Source: Prostheceraeus crozeri (Eukaryota > Platyhelminthes > Polycladida > Euryleptidae). Taken from it: a DNA stretch of 64,000 bases. A program made the translations under genes and the position numbers. The stretch covers positions 1 through 64,000 of the forward strand of contig CAJQUW010007945.1 in the NCBI GenBank assembly GCA_907163375.1. The letters are read 5' to 3'. How positions within the stretch are numbered: position 1 is the stretch's first letter; each line of letters starts with the position of its first letter. A model generated the notes under the pieces. The model made no database searches. It had not been told where the DNA came from and saw nothing but the letters and a program-made list of their open reading frames with translations. Below are positions 11,006 to 22,600 of this stretch, in pieces.

Positions 11006-13863
11006 CACATCGTTGGCCTTTCATGTACGTGCTCGTGTGCCCAGTTGACTCCGTGGCTCGGAGAGTACAAGCAGTGATCAACGTCAAGAGTTCAGCTACC
11101 AAATACTAGCTTTGTTGCTCTGTTCGTGAGAAGTATGAAAATTATTCTATTCTTGTGGAACACTAAGTTGGTTATTCTATTTTTGTGAAACGGGTGTACT
11201 AGTTTATCATTCACTCTTTGAGAGAATATGTAACGATATCTCATTAAACAAGCTGAAAAAATAGTCTCAAGACATTCTGCTATAATAACGCATCGCTGAA
11301 TTTCGTCGCAAGATCAGGATTTTCAAAAATGACGTATTCACAGAAAGAAGTCACATAATTAAATCAGTCCAAAAATGTCGAATTCAAGCGCTTCACATCT
11401 TCGCTTGAAATATGATCATAATTTTTCATCTTATATGAACCATAATCAGTTCACAGCATGGAAGTGACTCCTCCAAATCAGTTCAAAGGCTCTAACAGCC
11501 AATCACACATATAGCAACTAAAATACGAGAAGTATCCATGGCTTTTGCGTTACTGATCGGGTTATCTAAAAAAGACAATCTTAATCTCTACATTTCTGTT
11601 TTCTCATCTACAGTTGAAATGTCTCTCACATCAATTCAAAGCCACTGAAAACCATGAATACAAAAAGAGCCAGAACTTTTCCGCAATAGAACAGATCACC
11701 TAAAAGTGCCAAACTTTTGAGATGGTTTCGACAGTTAAAAATGATACCTGTAGTGCAGGTGAAGAATGGTGCAGATAGTTCAAGATCCACGTTTTAGAGG
11801 AATGCTCAATTGCGCAAAAGTACGGTATTTGATGCTTCTCATAATTCAGTTGTTAGGGTACCAGCTTTCCGAGGATTTTACTTGAATTGGAGGAGCCTCT
11901 TCGATGGTAATTAAACTGATAATATAGGTACGGATGTGAAAAGCAAACAATTGTGGGTAGGTAACTGAGAACCATAGCTATGAACGGTAATGTGGCTATC
12001 TCTAAAAATTCCTTCATTCCGTAATAACTATGTATTCATTCATAAACATGTTCTAGATAGTCATCTCACAAAGTTGTAATGAACAGTAGGACAATGGTAG
12101 TTGCTAATAATATCATTGTATCCTGGATATTATCAGTTGAATGTCATCAAATGAAACAGATTTTCTGTTGTTGCAAATTTATGTGACGTTCAGTGTACAG
12201 TGGAAGTTGATGTATCTGCTACCGTCAAAGGATGAAAATAAAGCGCACATCAAAAATATTTCTTTAAAGAATTTGTCAGATTAAGTACGATACTGTCGGG
12301 AAATGTTCATCATGCTAAAATCGTGTCACAACAAATATGATCGAGTCAAAATAGCAACGTCCTATATTATCATGTCGGATAATATGTCGTTGACCTCAGT
12401 AACATCACCATGATAAGGGGAAATTCCTAATCCGAGTGAAATAAACTCAGTGAGAGATTCGAACTCTCATTCCCACAAACCATAGAGACGTGAATGTTTG
12501 TTTCCGGTTGTGATTAAAAATTATACCTGAGAACCCTCACAAGCCGCTACCCATCAACTTGAGATGGAGCTTTATGAAATTCACGACTTCGGGGCTCTTT
12601 GAATTAGAAATTCCCATTCCTTCGAGGCATATTTTCGGGGTGAACAAAGAAAGGCAGTCTATTACATCGGCTTGCGTAGTCCGGCTGCAGCAGATTGATC
12701 AGCCATTCTGAACCTACATGTATGTACTGATAATTATGTTTTTTGTTTCATCAGTCCAAATAGAAGTTCATGACGATTGACAAACAACGCAATGAATTCA
12801 TGATATGGTGGAAAATTTAACAAAAGATTTGGAATACAATTTGGACTTTCGAATCAGGGGTAGGAGGGAACGAGTGATTGAGGCGGGGATTGTTTCTTAC
12901 AACTATCCCCAGTCGATACAGACTTGATGCATTTCCATGGTAGAAGTGCAGCGTCTACCCTATCCATGAAAGGCTGGAAATACGCACAGATCACATCAAT
13001 AGATATTTGCAAGTTACTTACTATAGCAATATCCCACGATCCTGTTGCTTGACCAATTCCAACAATTCATTGCGATGTACCGGTAGGCCAAAAATCTCTA
13101 TCAGAAGCTGCTCCTAAGACGTCTGCTGAAAATTAAACAAAATCAATAAGTTACTTTCCACCATTGCATCATTTATATCCTTCGCAAAGGATAATTCATA
13201 GTCCGTAATGATAACTTGTCGGCGCATTTTTTCATGTCGATATATTTATTCAGGGTGGCGGGCAGATTACAAGCTTCAACTTCCCCGGCGGTTCCCGGGC
13301 TACTTCGACGAATTTCCAAGCTACTTTTTATATTGACCAGATTTATGTTATTCCAATCACACCACTCGAAAACTATCTCGACCTTTTTTCATCGCAAAAT
13401 CTGAGACATTTCCTGTTTCCCAAAAATCTACCACCAAATTTTGACGTGTTAGATAATGAACTCTACCGCACTCATTTTTTAATTTTTCAAACTCTGTGCG
13501 CGGTGATTCTTAAGTTTCATAAACATACACTTTTCCTTAATGACTTGCAGCCAATGAACTGCATATGGGATATAAATGATTTCATATCAATAGAAAAGTT
13601 CATTTTCTGACCTTTCCAATGATCAAAAATACTTCATTTTCATCATCTGATTAATATATTTCTAATAAGTTGTATTCAACCTATCTATCAGAATTAAATT
13701 TCAAATATGTAAAGTTGAAGCAACCATGCTATCAAGATGTATACATGTCAATGCAATGGCACATGACGCCAAGTTATCAAGAAATATCGGCAAGAGAAAC
13801 CAGGAAAGCTGTAGCACTGAACGAAGACCATAAATGACAGAAGTATTCCATCTTATCATCCTC

Positions 13864-14255
13864 AGTAGTGAAAACTGTGCCCTACTTGCCACGGATAGGT
13901 ACATGGATAGGTACATGTAAAGTTTAGTGTTATCAATAGGTACATGGATAGGTACATGTAAAGTTTAGTGTTATCAATAGGTACATGGATAGGTACATGG
14001 ATAGGTACATGTATACTTTAGTTATCGATAGGCTCATGGATAGGTACATGTATAATTCAGTGTTATGACTAGGAACTTGTATGAGATCTGTTTTACTGGA
14101 TAGGTACATGTGTTTGGTACACTCAGTTGAGTACACTGTGTTTGGGAACGTCTATGATCGAACTTGTGTGGTTTGGTTCTGAGCACTTGGGTACGTACCG
14201 ATAGACGTCCGTTGTTTGATTTTGAATGGGTTTGCTCAATTGCGACTATTGTGAC
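13864..14255. repeat. Polinton left TIR
   Basis: This 392-bp repeat is the complement of 39071-39462. The outer half is built of short tandem units around GGTACATGGATAGGTACATG. The inner half is unique sequence and identical in the two TIRs. The visible differences all fall in the outer, repetitive half. Confidence 0.93.
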
Positions 14256-14391
14256 AATTATTTTAAATGTAGCACTATTTAGATGTGAAACTTTACTGTG
14301 CAGTTATGATTTAGTTGCTCCCCAATAAGAAAACCAATTCCAGAACTATGTTTAAAATGAAAAGACAAGAGATTTACAATGTAAGTTTAAT

Positions 14392-14682
14392 TTAAGCGTG
14401 AAAAATAAATGACGGGTGCAAATCACGTCCCTCAGGCGACTCCATGATCTTCAGGAAGTCATCACACCACTCATGGAATGTCTGATTTTTACTAAAGTCA
14501 TGGTCACACTCGTGTACCGGACACTTCACCGGTAGTCCACTCCGCCTTTGAAGTGCTGACACAGTCAAGGTTTTCCAAAGGGCCACTTTGCAGCCGCAAG
14601 AGAGATGCATGGTCATGTCCAACTGACCTCCAATAATGACTTGGCTGTCATTTTGAAAATAAAATAATGGCTTTGAGGACAT
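14392..14682 (-). CDS. Small Cys/His-rich Polinton protein, unassigned
   Basis: This is a 96-residue open frame next to the left TIR. Its middle contains SCGCKVALW and then KCPVHECDHDF, a Cys/His pattern that could bind one or two zinc ions in a RING- or U-box-like way, but the spacing does not match a family I know. A TATA-like box (TATATAAAGG on the minus strand, 14737-14747) lies about 55 bp upstream of the start, which supports a real transcription unit. Position beside the TIR is typical of Polinton accessory genes. The function is unknown. Confidence 0.5.
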   Translation of the reverse strand: MSSKPLFYFQNDSQVIIGGQLDMTMHLSCGCKVALWKTLTVSALQRRSGLPVKCPVHECDHDFSKNQTFHEWCDDFLKIMESPEGRDLHPSFIFHA

Positions 14683-14736
14683 GCTTCTTGTTATGGAACG
14701 TTGAGGATAAGTACTTAACAGTTTGGAACAATGACA

Positions 14737-14747
14737 TCCTTTATATA
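14737..14747 (-). promoter_or_regulatory. TATA box, leftward gene at 14392-14682
   Basis: The minus strand reads CTATATAAAGG, about 55 bp before the ATG of the leftward small gene. It belongs to a series of similar boxes in this Polinton. Confidence 0.5.
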
Positions 14748-14815
14748 GTTATATATTCTTTAGGGAAGTTCGGTACCTCTCTGATTGGCTGTTAGGATTT
14801 CCTTTGTTTAAAAAG

Positions 14816-14826
14816 TATATAAGTCC
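14816..14826 (+). promoter_or_regulatory. TATA box, rightward gene near 14.9 kb
   Basis: GTATATAAGTC lies about 80 bp before the ATG at 14904, which follows a plausible short leader. With the leftward box at 14737 it makes a divergent promoter pair between the first two Polinton genes. Confidence 0.5.
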
Positions 14827-14903
14827 GAGGTTTGTACCAATTCTTATCAAAGGTTCTAATCCTCACGTTTACAAGTTACAATTATTTTAAATCTACAAGT
14901 CAT

Positions 14904-15194
14904 AATGGATCGCAAACAGAAAGCCGCAGTTGAGAACGGTACTGCTGATCGTACCACTTCGCCAGTGGAACGTACCAGTACACCTCCCCAATCTCCGATG
15001 GAGCGATCGACAACACCAAACGGGTGTTCATGAGGATGGAGCCGAACGAGCGGAACCTCACAACCGCTCTCGAATTTTCGGTCATCGACCTTGACACACC
15101 ACGTCGCTGTCCCTGTGCGCCCAAGAAGACCAGGATCCATGTGCAAGTGGACATGAAAAAACTTGTACCCTTTCCTTACCTTGATGACATTTAG
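14904..15194 (+). pseudogene. Small rightward Polinton gene, unassigned
   Basis: Rightward coding-like sequence downstream of a TATA box. The N-terminal part is rich in Thr, Ser and Pro with repeated SPVERTST/SPMERSTT words. The C-terminal part has a CPCAPKK motif and ends in PYLDDI. It looks broken about once. I do not recognise the family. The leftward frames on the opposite strand here are shadows. Confidence 0.35.
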
Positions 15195-15442
15195 TGTGTT
15201 TTTTCTTAATCTCTTTATTTAATATTCATTTGTATATATGAACAGACTTGTTTTATCATTTCACAAATCGGTCTTCAATTAAGGTCTGAATGGGAAAGGG
15301 GAATAACTATCTACAATTAATGATGTTCAATAACTGAATTGAAACAAAAAATCAAGTATGAAGACTTCAACTTGAAATAAATAGGAACATATAACTTTTA
15401 AAGAAACAGTTATGTTGTTAATTTTAAAATGCTTGTAGCAGT

Positions 15443-15763
15443 CCAGGATGATATCATACATGTGTCATACACGACACCATAAGAATGAGAATGAAAAGAC
15501 CTTTAGAATGATATAAGGTATGTACCTATTCGATGGGAAAATCCTAGTTGTATGCAACTGTATGCAAGCAGACAAATGTTAGATTTTTAAATTCACTAAG
15601 TTTTTAGCCCATTCTTTAAAGACATGTAGCTCTCTAGTTATATGTCATACATGTGTCATACAATACACCATTAGAATCAGCATGAAAAGAGCATTCGAAT
15701 GATATATTGTATGTACCCATTTGATGAAAAATCCTAGTTGTATGCATCTGTATGCAACTTGAA
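15443..15763 (+). repeat. Two diverged direct repeats of about 130 bp
   Basis: The segment at about 15443-15575 and the one at about 15635-15763 share the blocks CATACATGTGTCATACA, ACACCATTAGAAT-like and CCTAGTTGTATGCA in the same order. No gene is visible between 15195 and 16600; this repeat, the microsatellites and the telomere-like block fill it. Confidence 0.7.
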
Positions 15764-15857
15764 AAATTCCAAGTTTTTTTACAAAAATGACTAAGTTTAC
15801 AAATTTTCAAAGTTAAAGTTTTACAACCAAAAATGACCATAATATACAAACCTCTAC

Positions 15858-15930
15858 ACTTGACCTTGACCTTGACCTTAGACCTGACCTTGACCTTTGA
15901 CCTTCATACACTTCATACACTTCATACACG
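15858..15930 (+). repeat. GACCTT microsatellite and 9-bp CTTCATACA repeat
   Basis: Repeats of ACCTTG/GACCTT run from about 15858 to 15903, followed by three copies of CTTCATACA and then a run of Gs. They directly precede the hairpins and telomere-like repeats. Confidence 0.75.
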
Positions 15931-15946
15931 GCGGGGGGGGGCCCTC

Positions 15947-16042
15947 AAAATTTCTCGGGCGCTTCGCGCCCTCGAAATTTTTCGGATTATAGGGGAAATA
16001 AATTTTCGAGTGCGCTTGGCGCACTCGAAAATTTATTTACCC
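15947..16042. other. Two adjacent GCGC hairpins
   Basis: Hairpin 1 (15947-15981) has 16-nt arms with two mismatches and a 3-nt loop. Hairpin 2 has perfect 20-nt arms, 15996-16015 and 16019-16038, with loop TTG; three more G-C pairs follow beyond a 1-nt bulge, to 16042. Both have a GCGC core next to the loop and an A/T-rich base with TTCGAG or CTCGAA in the stem. They look like a repeated extrusion-prone motif; their role is unknown. Confidence 0.75.
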
Positions 16043-16080
16043 ATGGGTTCCGGGTGCCATAGATACTCTTCTTGCTTCCA

Positions 16081-16184
16081 TAACCCTAACCTTAACCCTA
16101 ACCCTAACCCTAACCCTAACCTTAACCCTAACCCTAACCCTAACCCTAACCTTAACCCTAACCCTAACCTTAACCCTAACCTAG
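16081..16184 (-). repeat. Internal telomere-like array (CCCTAA/CCTTAA)n
   Basis: About 17 hexamer units of CCCTAA, with regularly interspersed CCTTAA variants, run on the plus strand; the minus strand therefore carries TTAGGG. They lie inside the Polinton. Telomere repeats are not part of Polintons, so this is either a capture during break repair or an insertion by telomerase. The apparent protein across it is an artefact. Confidence 0.92.
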
Positions 16185-16187
16185 TAT

Positions 16188-16310
16188 TTTAATTTGATTA
16201 TTTGAATTTTGGCGCGAAATTCAAATTTTCGAAAAAATCTTTAAATTTGATTATTCGACTTTTGGCGCGAAATTTGAATTTTCGAAATCTAGCGCTTAAT
16301 TCAAATTTTG
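16188..16310 (+). repeat. Tandem 50-bp AT-rich repeat with GGCGCGAAAT
   Basis: Two to three diverged copies of a unit containing TTTGATTATT, TTTTGGCGCGAAATT and GAATTTTCGAAA follow the telomere-like array directly. It is non-coding. Confidence 0.6.
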
Positions 16311-16600
16311 TTGTTCTATTCAAACCACACGTTTTATATCTTCAAATATGAATCATTATATGACTATTAATAATAACATGTATATCAAATAATACATCAG
16401 TCCATCAGTTCATATTACTTTGAATTCACTCTACTGTTTACATGTAGAAATCTTTCAACACATATGATGGCACTTCCATTTCTGAGGTTAAAAATAAACC
16501 AGCTGTTCCAATTCTTGTTTGAGTTATCAATTTTGTTTAACCGTACCAATTCCAGGATGTGATGTCATAAGGTCTTTGTTCATAGTTGCTTTGTCAATTT

Positions 16601-16610
16601 CATATATAAA
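16601..16610 (+). promoter_or_regulatory. TATA box, small rightward gene
   Basis: CATATATAAA lies about 110 bp before the ATG at 16715. Confidence 0.45.
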
Positions 16611-16714
16611 GAAGTTGCACACAACGAATTTTCACTCATTTTCAAATTATTTAGTGTCCATAACAGACGTCGTTCTTCGTTCCTCCGTTCTCCGGTTCTT
16701 ATTACAATTCTGAA

Positions 16715-16969
16715 GTGAGTTTCATTGTCATGTTGTGCTACTTTATAGGATATTCGGGAGTAGGAACATTATTAAGTTTTTATAACCAAATAGCTTTAAA
16801 TATAGAAGCTTGGGTTTTTAGGATAGGAACACTTTATGTTATATTATTAACCATGTTTTTTTTTAATTTTTCATCCTATATTAAGTCACTGAGCGAGAGA
16901 CATGAATATATCAGTTTAAATGTAAGTGTATTTGAATCAACAAGATTTTCACAGTTTGTAAATAAATAA
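16715..16969 (+). CDS. Small hydrophobic Polinton protein, probably membrane-bound
   Basis: The 84-residue frame has two hydrophobic stretches, around residues 3-20 (SFIVMLCYFIGYSG) and 38-50 (GTLYVILLTMFFF), and a polar C-terminus. That suggests two membrane segments. A TATA box at 16601 and AATAAA-like signals just after the stop (near 16963-16985) bracket it as a transcription unit. I recognise no family. Confidence 0.4.
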   Translation: MSFIVMLCYFIGYSGVGTLLSFYNQIALNIEAWVFRIGTLYVILLTMFFFNFSSYIKSLSERHEYISLNVSVFESTRFSQFVNK

Positions 16970-17290
16970 AAAGATACCTAAATAAAGCCTTCATCCATTT
17001 TAAATATTCAGTCTGTCATCTGCTAACAGATGTATAAAATTCAAGCTTGTTTCATTAAACAAATTGAGGATTGGTTGAAATTTTCGAAATTTCAGTTTCA
17101 TTTCATTAAATTAATTTCGAAATTAAATAATAGTAAATCAGCTGTTTCCAAATTTCAACTCTTCTTATGAGCTAACCCTTTTCGAATAAATATCTAATTT
17201 TCGACTTTCGGTTTCAATTTCAACTTCAAATTTTATTTCTTTCTCAGATTTCTCCAATATGAAAGTAGCACTTAATAGACCTTTGATGAT

Positions 17291-17300
17291 GGTATATAAA
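17291..17300 (+). promoter_or_regulatory. TATA box, multi-intron gene
   Basis: GGTATATAAA lies about 60 bp before the ATG at 17356, within a good distance for a short leader. Confidence 0.5.
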
Positions 17301-17355
17301 TGCGTTCTCGTTTAACAAGAGATTAAATTATAATCAATTTTTTTCCTATATAGAA

Positions 17356-19499
17356 ATGGTCCGACAAGAAAGTATTGCGCGACAACGGCTGATCTTTCAC
17401 TACTGTGAAACATGCCGACTGCCTGTTCGTCATGCCAACAAGAGTGGCCACAAAGACTGCATATTCAAAGAGGATTTCACATACCTCTATTGCTTAACCT
17501 GCAAGACATATGAGAGGAGCAACGACAAGGTCAACAGCGACTCAGCAAAAGCCTTCATTGCCAAACACACGCCCTGTGCCCAACAGAATGGCCGGAAAGG
17601 CATCAACCTTACCTCCAAGTCAGAGAAAAGGAAATTGGAGAGGCTTTTTAATAAGGAAAGGCCGACTGAAGGCGTGCTCTCACAGGTGGACGAGCCTGAG
17701 GCAAAGAAAGCCCCAAGTCCCGAGCACCTAAGAAAGTCCCCAAGTCTCGAGAATTTATTGATGAGACTTTGAGTGATTTTGAGGTAAGTGCAGTCAATTC
17801 TAAATGCTAACTTGAACGGACAACTGACTCACAGTTGACAAAAAGTACTGCTTCCTTTAGATTAAAATAAATTTGTTGTTAACACATTTCAGGACATGGT
17901 GATGCCCCCACCGAAGAAAGCCAAGGTGTTGGTGCAGAAGAAACTGGTCGTTCAAGATGTGAGATTCTATTTACTCAGGTTAGTAATCGTGTGCATAAAC
18001 TAAATCAATATTTCATAAATATTTCAGTGTGAGGTGCCTCGACCGCTGAAAGTCAGTTTCGAAGACAATAATGCGGTGGAAAACTTGCGAAAGGTAAGAA
18101 ATTAATTTGCTTGTTACTTCTTAATGTGAAATTGAACATGAATTTTTATTTTCAGCTGTTTCTAAGTGTCCAAAGGTATCCTGCAATACCTCGGTTGAAT
18201 TCGCCGGAAAAGAAAACCATTTCAAGTCCCGTAAGTGTGATTTTCATGGTCTACGATTCGATATCAGACAACAATACCTGGAAAAAAAACTTTACATGTA
18301 TATAGTCTATGTCTATATTAATTCTCATTAATATCTATTTAGTTATAAAAACATTATCACATTTTCGCTGCAGGCTGTACGATCTTTGTCCCTTAAAAGA
18401 CATCAGCGGAGCTTTCTGTCTACGCCGGCGACCACCACATCTATAGAGGATAACGAGGAGAGGCCCTACTCCATCCATGAATCATCGGGCGATTCCTCGT
18501 CATCTGATGACGACGTCTCCACCACGTCGTCTCCAACATCCTCATCCGATGACGATAATTCGGTTGCAAATGTAAGTTTAATGCTTAGATGACTGCATCA
18601 GCAGAGAACTTTTCCATTGTAATTTAGAAACCCACTTGAGTAAAAATTTATTAATCTGTAATAGATCAATTTATCTTCTAGAATGATTCGATGGTTCTTT
18701 CGGAGGACGAAGGTGGATCAAATCGAGGGACAATCGAGCTGAAGGTATGTGAAATTCACATTTGGAGTTAATAAATGTCAACAAGTTAATTTTAATTTAT
18801 GTAATTGAATTTACATAGTGTTAATTTTAATTTTGATAAATGTTAACAATTGCAAATAGTTCATAAACAATTGTTTCTTTTCGTTTGCAGGACTCCGTGA
18901 TGCATGCATCACAGGAGGTCTCCTTCAGCAACATCCGGGCATCCCCGAGCTGGAGTGTCCGCCTGCCGCCGTCCCCAATGATCTGCTTGGCTCCATCATC
19001 CCCTGCACGTCTTCCCTTGCCGCTATCTCCTCCGAACCCATTACCGACGCCAGGTGCAGCTCCTTCCTCCCCGGTACTGCTTCCCACAACACCTCCCCCA
19101 GTTGCAGCTCTACCAACGTCGGATGTGACGGCTCCTCTCCCAGTGCGGGATTATAACGTCGACTTGGACGCAACCTCGACAGAAGAGGATGTACAGAACA
19201 AGTTGCGTCTCTGCCAGGAGCGCCTACAGCAGGCAGAGGAGCGGGAGAAGAAAATGAAGGAGAAGAACAGAGGCTTGATTGAATCTGCGAGGAACCTAAC
19301 ACAATCCAATCTCCTGTTGGCCTCCCAGGTTTCAAACAGTCGCATTAATATAAAGGAAACTTTAATGCACATTGACTGCATGAACAATGTAATTAGAAAA
19401 GTGAGACTGACTCACATGAACGATTTCAGCGTCTGCACAAAAGGATGCAGTCATTTGAAGCTGAATCACAGCGGTATTGTAAAGTGTGTCAAACTTTAA
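17356..19499 (+). CDS. Multi-intron Polinton gene: Cys/His-rich N-terminus, acidic middle, coiled-coil C-terminus
   Basis: The first coding block (17356 to about 17780) has HYCETC, RHANKSGHKDC, LYCLTC and HTPC, a set of Cys/His pairs that could bind two zinc ions. Several further coding-like blocks follow. Each is bordered by AG before and GTAAG/GTATG-type signals after, with introns of about 60-150 bp, so the gene seems to have about seven exons. One middle block is Ser/Asp-rich (SSDDDVSTTSS). The last block, from about 18890, is Pro-rich and then a Glu/Lys-rich coiled coil (QERLQQAEEREKKMKEKN), with a CTKGCSH motif near its end. The exon reading is inference from splice-like signals. Its family is unknown; the layout could suit a DNA-binding or scaffold protein. 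Confidence 0.5.
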
Positions 19500-19618
19500 C
19501 TTTTAACTTTCTTCATTTAAGAAAAAGAAATTATCTAGCATTTTATGTTTTCTCTTTACAACAGATCAGAACATATGGTATTGGCTGGTGATGACGCTGA
19601 CGTCATTAGATGGTAGAT

Positions 19619-19628
19619 GTATATAAGG
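19619..19628 (+). promoter_or_regulatory. TATA box, DNA polymerase gene
   Basis: GTATATAAGG lies about 40 bp upstream of the polymerase ATG at 19659, the clearest TATA box of the series. Confidence 0.55.
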
Positions 19629-19658
19629 GCTTGCTAATTTCAATCCTCATCAATAATC

Positions 19659-22600
19659 ATGGTTGTCTGTACCAAGTGTGGAAAAGTGTTCACTCTCATA
19701 TGCAATTTGCAACGACATGAAAAATTTTGTAAGTTAGGAAAAACGTATCAATGTAGCAAGTGTCCATATAAGACGAATAGGATGGATAATCTTAAGAGGC
19801 ATAAACTTGTATGTAATAATAAACCGAATGATAGCATAACAGAGTCAAATTCAAATAATCAAAATAGATCTACTTCTAAGCCAACAACCAGCGCTTCAAC
19901 TAACATACAAAACTTTATGCAATACTGCTCTCGGTGTGGCAAAACGTATAACTCTATAAGTAGATTTCGACAGCATATGAATGTACATAACACAAATAGT
20001 GAGATGAATATACATAATAACTATGGAACTGTTAGTCTCAGCGAAAGCGCACTCAATGGTCATGCACGTGTGTATGATATCACGCCAACAACACCTACTG
20101 TGGACATAACATCATTCTTAGAAAACATGCGTTCCATGTTAGGGAATTTAGTGTCTGACTTACTAAGGAGCTATCAATTGCGCGGTCATCTGATTGCACA
20201 AATTCGTTATGTCCGTTCTAATCCTCAAGAAGAAGAAACTTTTCTCGCACACTTTACCTCATCATCCTCAAACTATATTTATGACTATGATGCTTGGTTT
20301 CAGGATCATCTAAATAGTCTAATAAATCATATTGAAGCCTTCACAAAAAAGGGTAGCAATTGGATTATAGATGATGTACAAAATATAGAGTTCAATGTAA
20401 TAACAAGTCCAATACTGTCAGGTGGACAATCATTTCCTCTACCAAAGAAGTTAAAAAATTCTAAAGCTGTCATTAATGTTAATTCAAATGCAAATGATTG
20501 CTTCCTATATGCAGTTTTATCAATATTGCATTATAATGAAGTACCTTATTCAAGGAATGAAGTAAAATCATATAGTGAGTGGACATCTGAGCTAAATATG
20601 GAAGGCATTTCCACACCAGTATCAATCAAAGATATTCCAAAATTTGAGAAAAATAATGATATTAAAATTAACATTCACTTTTATGAAAATGGACTCAAAG
20701 GTGTTCGTTACAATAGTAACTTTACTGGTAGGCAAACGGTTAATATTTTGCTAATTCTAAACAATGGAGCAGCACACTATTGTGGAATTCCAAAGCTGTC
20801 AAGATTGTATAGGAGAACTTTAAAAAGACATAAATACTTCTGCGAAAGATGCACTCAGTCATTCACATATAAAACAACACTAGAACGACACTTCCAGTTT
20901 TGTATTCGAGGAAAAGCACAAATAGAAAAAATGCCATCGGATCTAAAAGTACTAACAAGTAGCATGGAATATCAACTAAGTCCTCCATTAGTAATTTATG
21001 CAGATATAGAGTGCTACATTGATAATAAAATACATAAACCTGCGGCCATTGGAGCTTATCATGTCTGGCATAATGCCCTTCAATCAAAATTTGAAAACAA
21101 GTATTACCTCTTTGAGGGAGAAAATTGCATTATTAGTTTCTTGAACCACTTAGAAACTGTAGCCCAAGACTTATATGACAACCAATGTGCAACAACTAGG
21201 CAGCCAATGTCACTGTCAGCGGATGAAAAAGCACGCCACGAGAATGCAGAATGTTGCAACAAATGTAAATGAAAATTCAGCGATGAAGTCATAAAAGTTC
21301 GTGATCATGATCATATCACCGGACGATATAGGCAAACATTATGTAGGAAATGCAATCTCCGGTTAAGACTTAACAGACGGGAGCTCCCCATATTTTTCCA
21401 CAATTTTAAAAATTATGATAGCCACATCGTTTGCTATAAAGCGATTGGAAGAATGAAGTCTTGGAAATTAGATCTTGTAGCAGCAACTGCTGAAAAATAT
21501 ATAACTTTATCCGCCAGTGTCCCTGTAAATGAATACAAAGGGAAGACAGTATACTTTAAACTAAAATTCTTAGACTCATATCAATTTCTAAGTGCATCCT
21601 TGAGTGAATTAGCCAAGGGCTTGCAAACGTTGATGAGCATGTAGAGACATTAAGGGTAGAATTTCCACAATTAAGTGATAATGTTTTATATCAGAAGGGA
21701 GTGTTTCCATATTCATACTTCAAAAACTTAAACACGTTGACGGAAGACTGTCTACCACCACAATTTGAATTCTATAATGATCTTACTCGTGAGAACTGTT
21801 CCGATAGTGAATATGAACACGCTAACAAGGCGTGGATTGAATTTAATTGTAGCACATTTGGTGATTACATGCTGGCATATCTGAAGTTAGATGTTTTATT
21901 GTTGGCAGACATATTTGAAGTGTTTAGAGCATTGAGTCAACGTGAGGATGAAGTCGACCCTGTACATTTTGTCAGTCTCCCACATCTTAGCTTTACCTCA
22001 GCACTAAATTTCTCTTCCAATGATCCCCCACACTACATACAAGATGAAAATATGTGCAATCTATTTGAACGAGGAATTAGAGGGGGTATGACTTTCACCA
22101 ACATTCACCGAGCGCGTGCACGCATTGAAGAATTAGGAAATAATACACATGAAAGTCGACATTTGACCTACTTAGATGTTAATAACCTTTATGGTTCTTC
22201 ACTCAGTAGAAATCTACCCCACTCAAATTTCAAATGGTTGAATGAAAGTGAATTAGATAATTTTTTAAATGAAGAAAATGTTCAAAATATAGATGATGAT
22301 GGTGAAATCGGCTACATTTTTGATTTAGATTTAGAGTATCCTGCAGCCATTCATGATGACACTGCCGATTTCCCATTAGCTCCAGAAATGCAGATGATTG
22401 AAAAGAGAATGTTTTCACACTATATGAAAAATTTATATGAAAAAGTAAGACCAAATACACATTTTTCTTCTATCAAGAAACTTCTGCTCCATCAATTTGA
22501 TAGGGAAAATTATGTAGTCCACTATTCAATTTTAAAATTTTACTTGGCCATGGGCATGAGAATCAAGAAGATTCATAGTGGCATAAAATTCACACAAAAG

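Larger units (their letters stand above)
7004..13250. other. Non-coding region with two MITE-like structures
   Basis: No reading frame here resembles a known protein; all are short and of random composition. Apart from the structures at 8574-8965 and 10030-11005, I see only AT-rich sequence, a few microsatellite-like TA runs and a T-arm-like word near 12445-12465. It could hold regulatory DNA or exons too short to recognise. Confidence 0.55.

Noticed and set aside
12430-12520. tRNA-like T arm GAGAG-TTCGAAT-CTCTC on the minus strand
   Set aside because: There is no A box and no matching acceptor or anticodon arm upstream, so a tRNA gene is not supported.
13933-14136. Tyr/Met/Leu/Ser-rich frame, mirrored at 39190-39393
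   Set aside because: It is a translation of the tandem repeats in the Polinton TIRs.
15833-16192. 119-codon frame rich in Asn/Pro/Leu
   Set aside because: It reads through the telomere-like repeat and microsatellite; no protein is implied.
18827-19387. Overlapping minus-strand frames
   Set aside because: They are shadows of the Pro- and Glu-rich last exon of the rightward gene.
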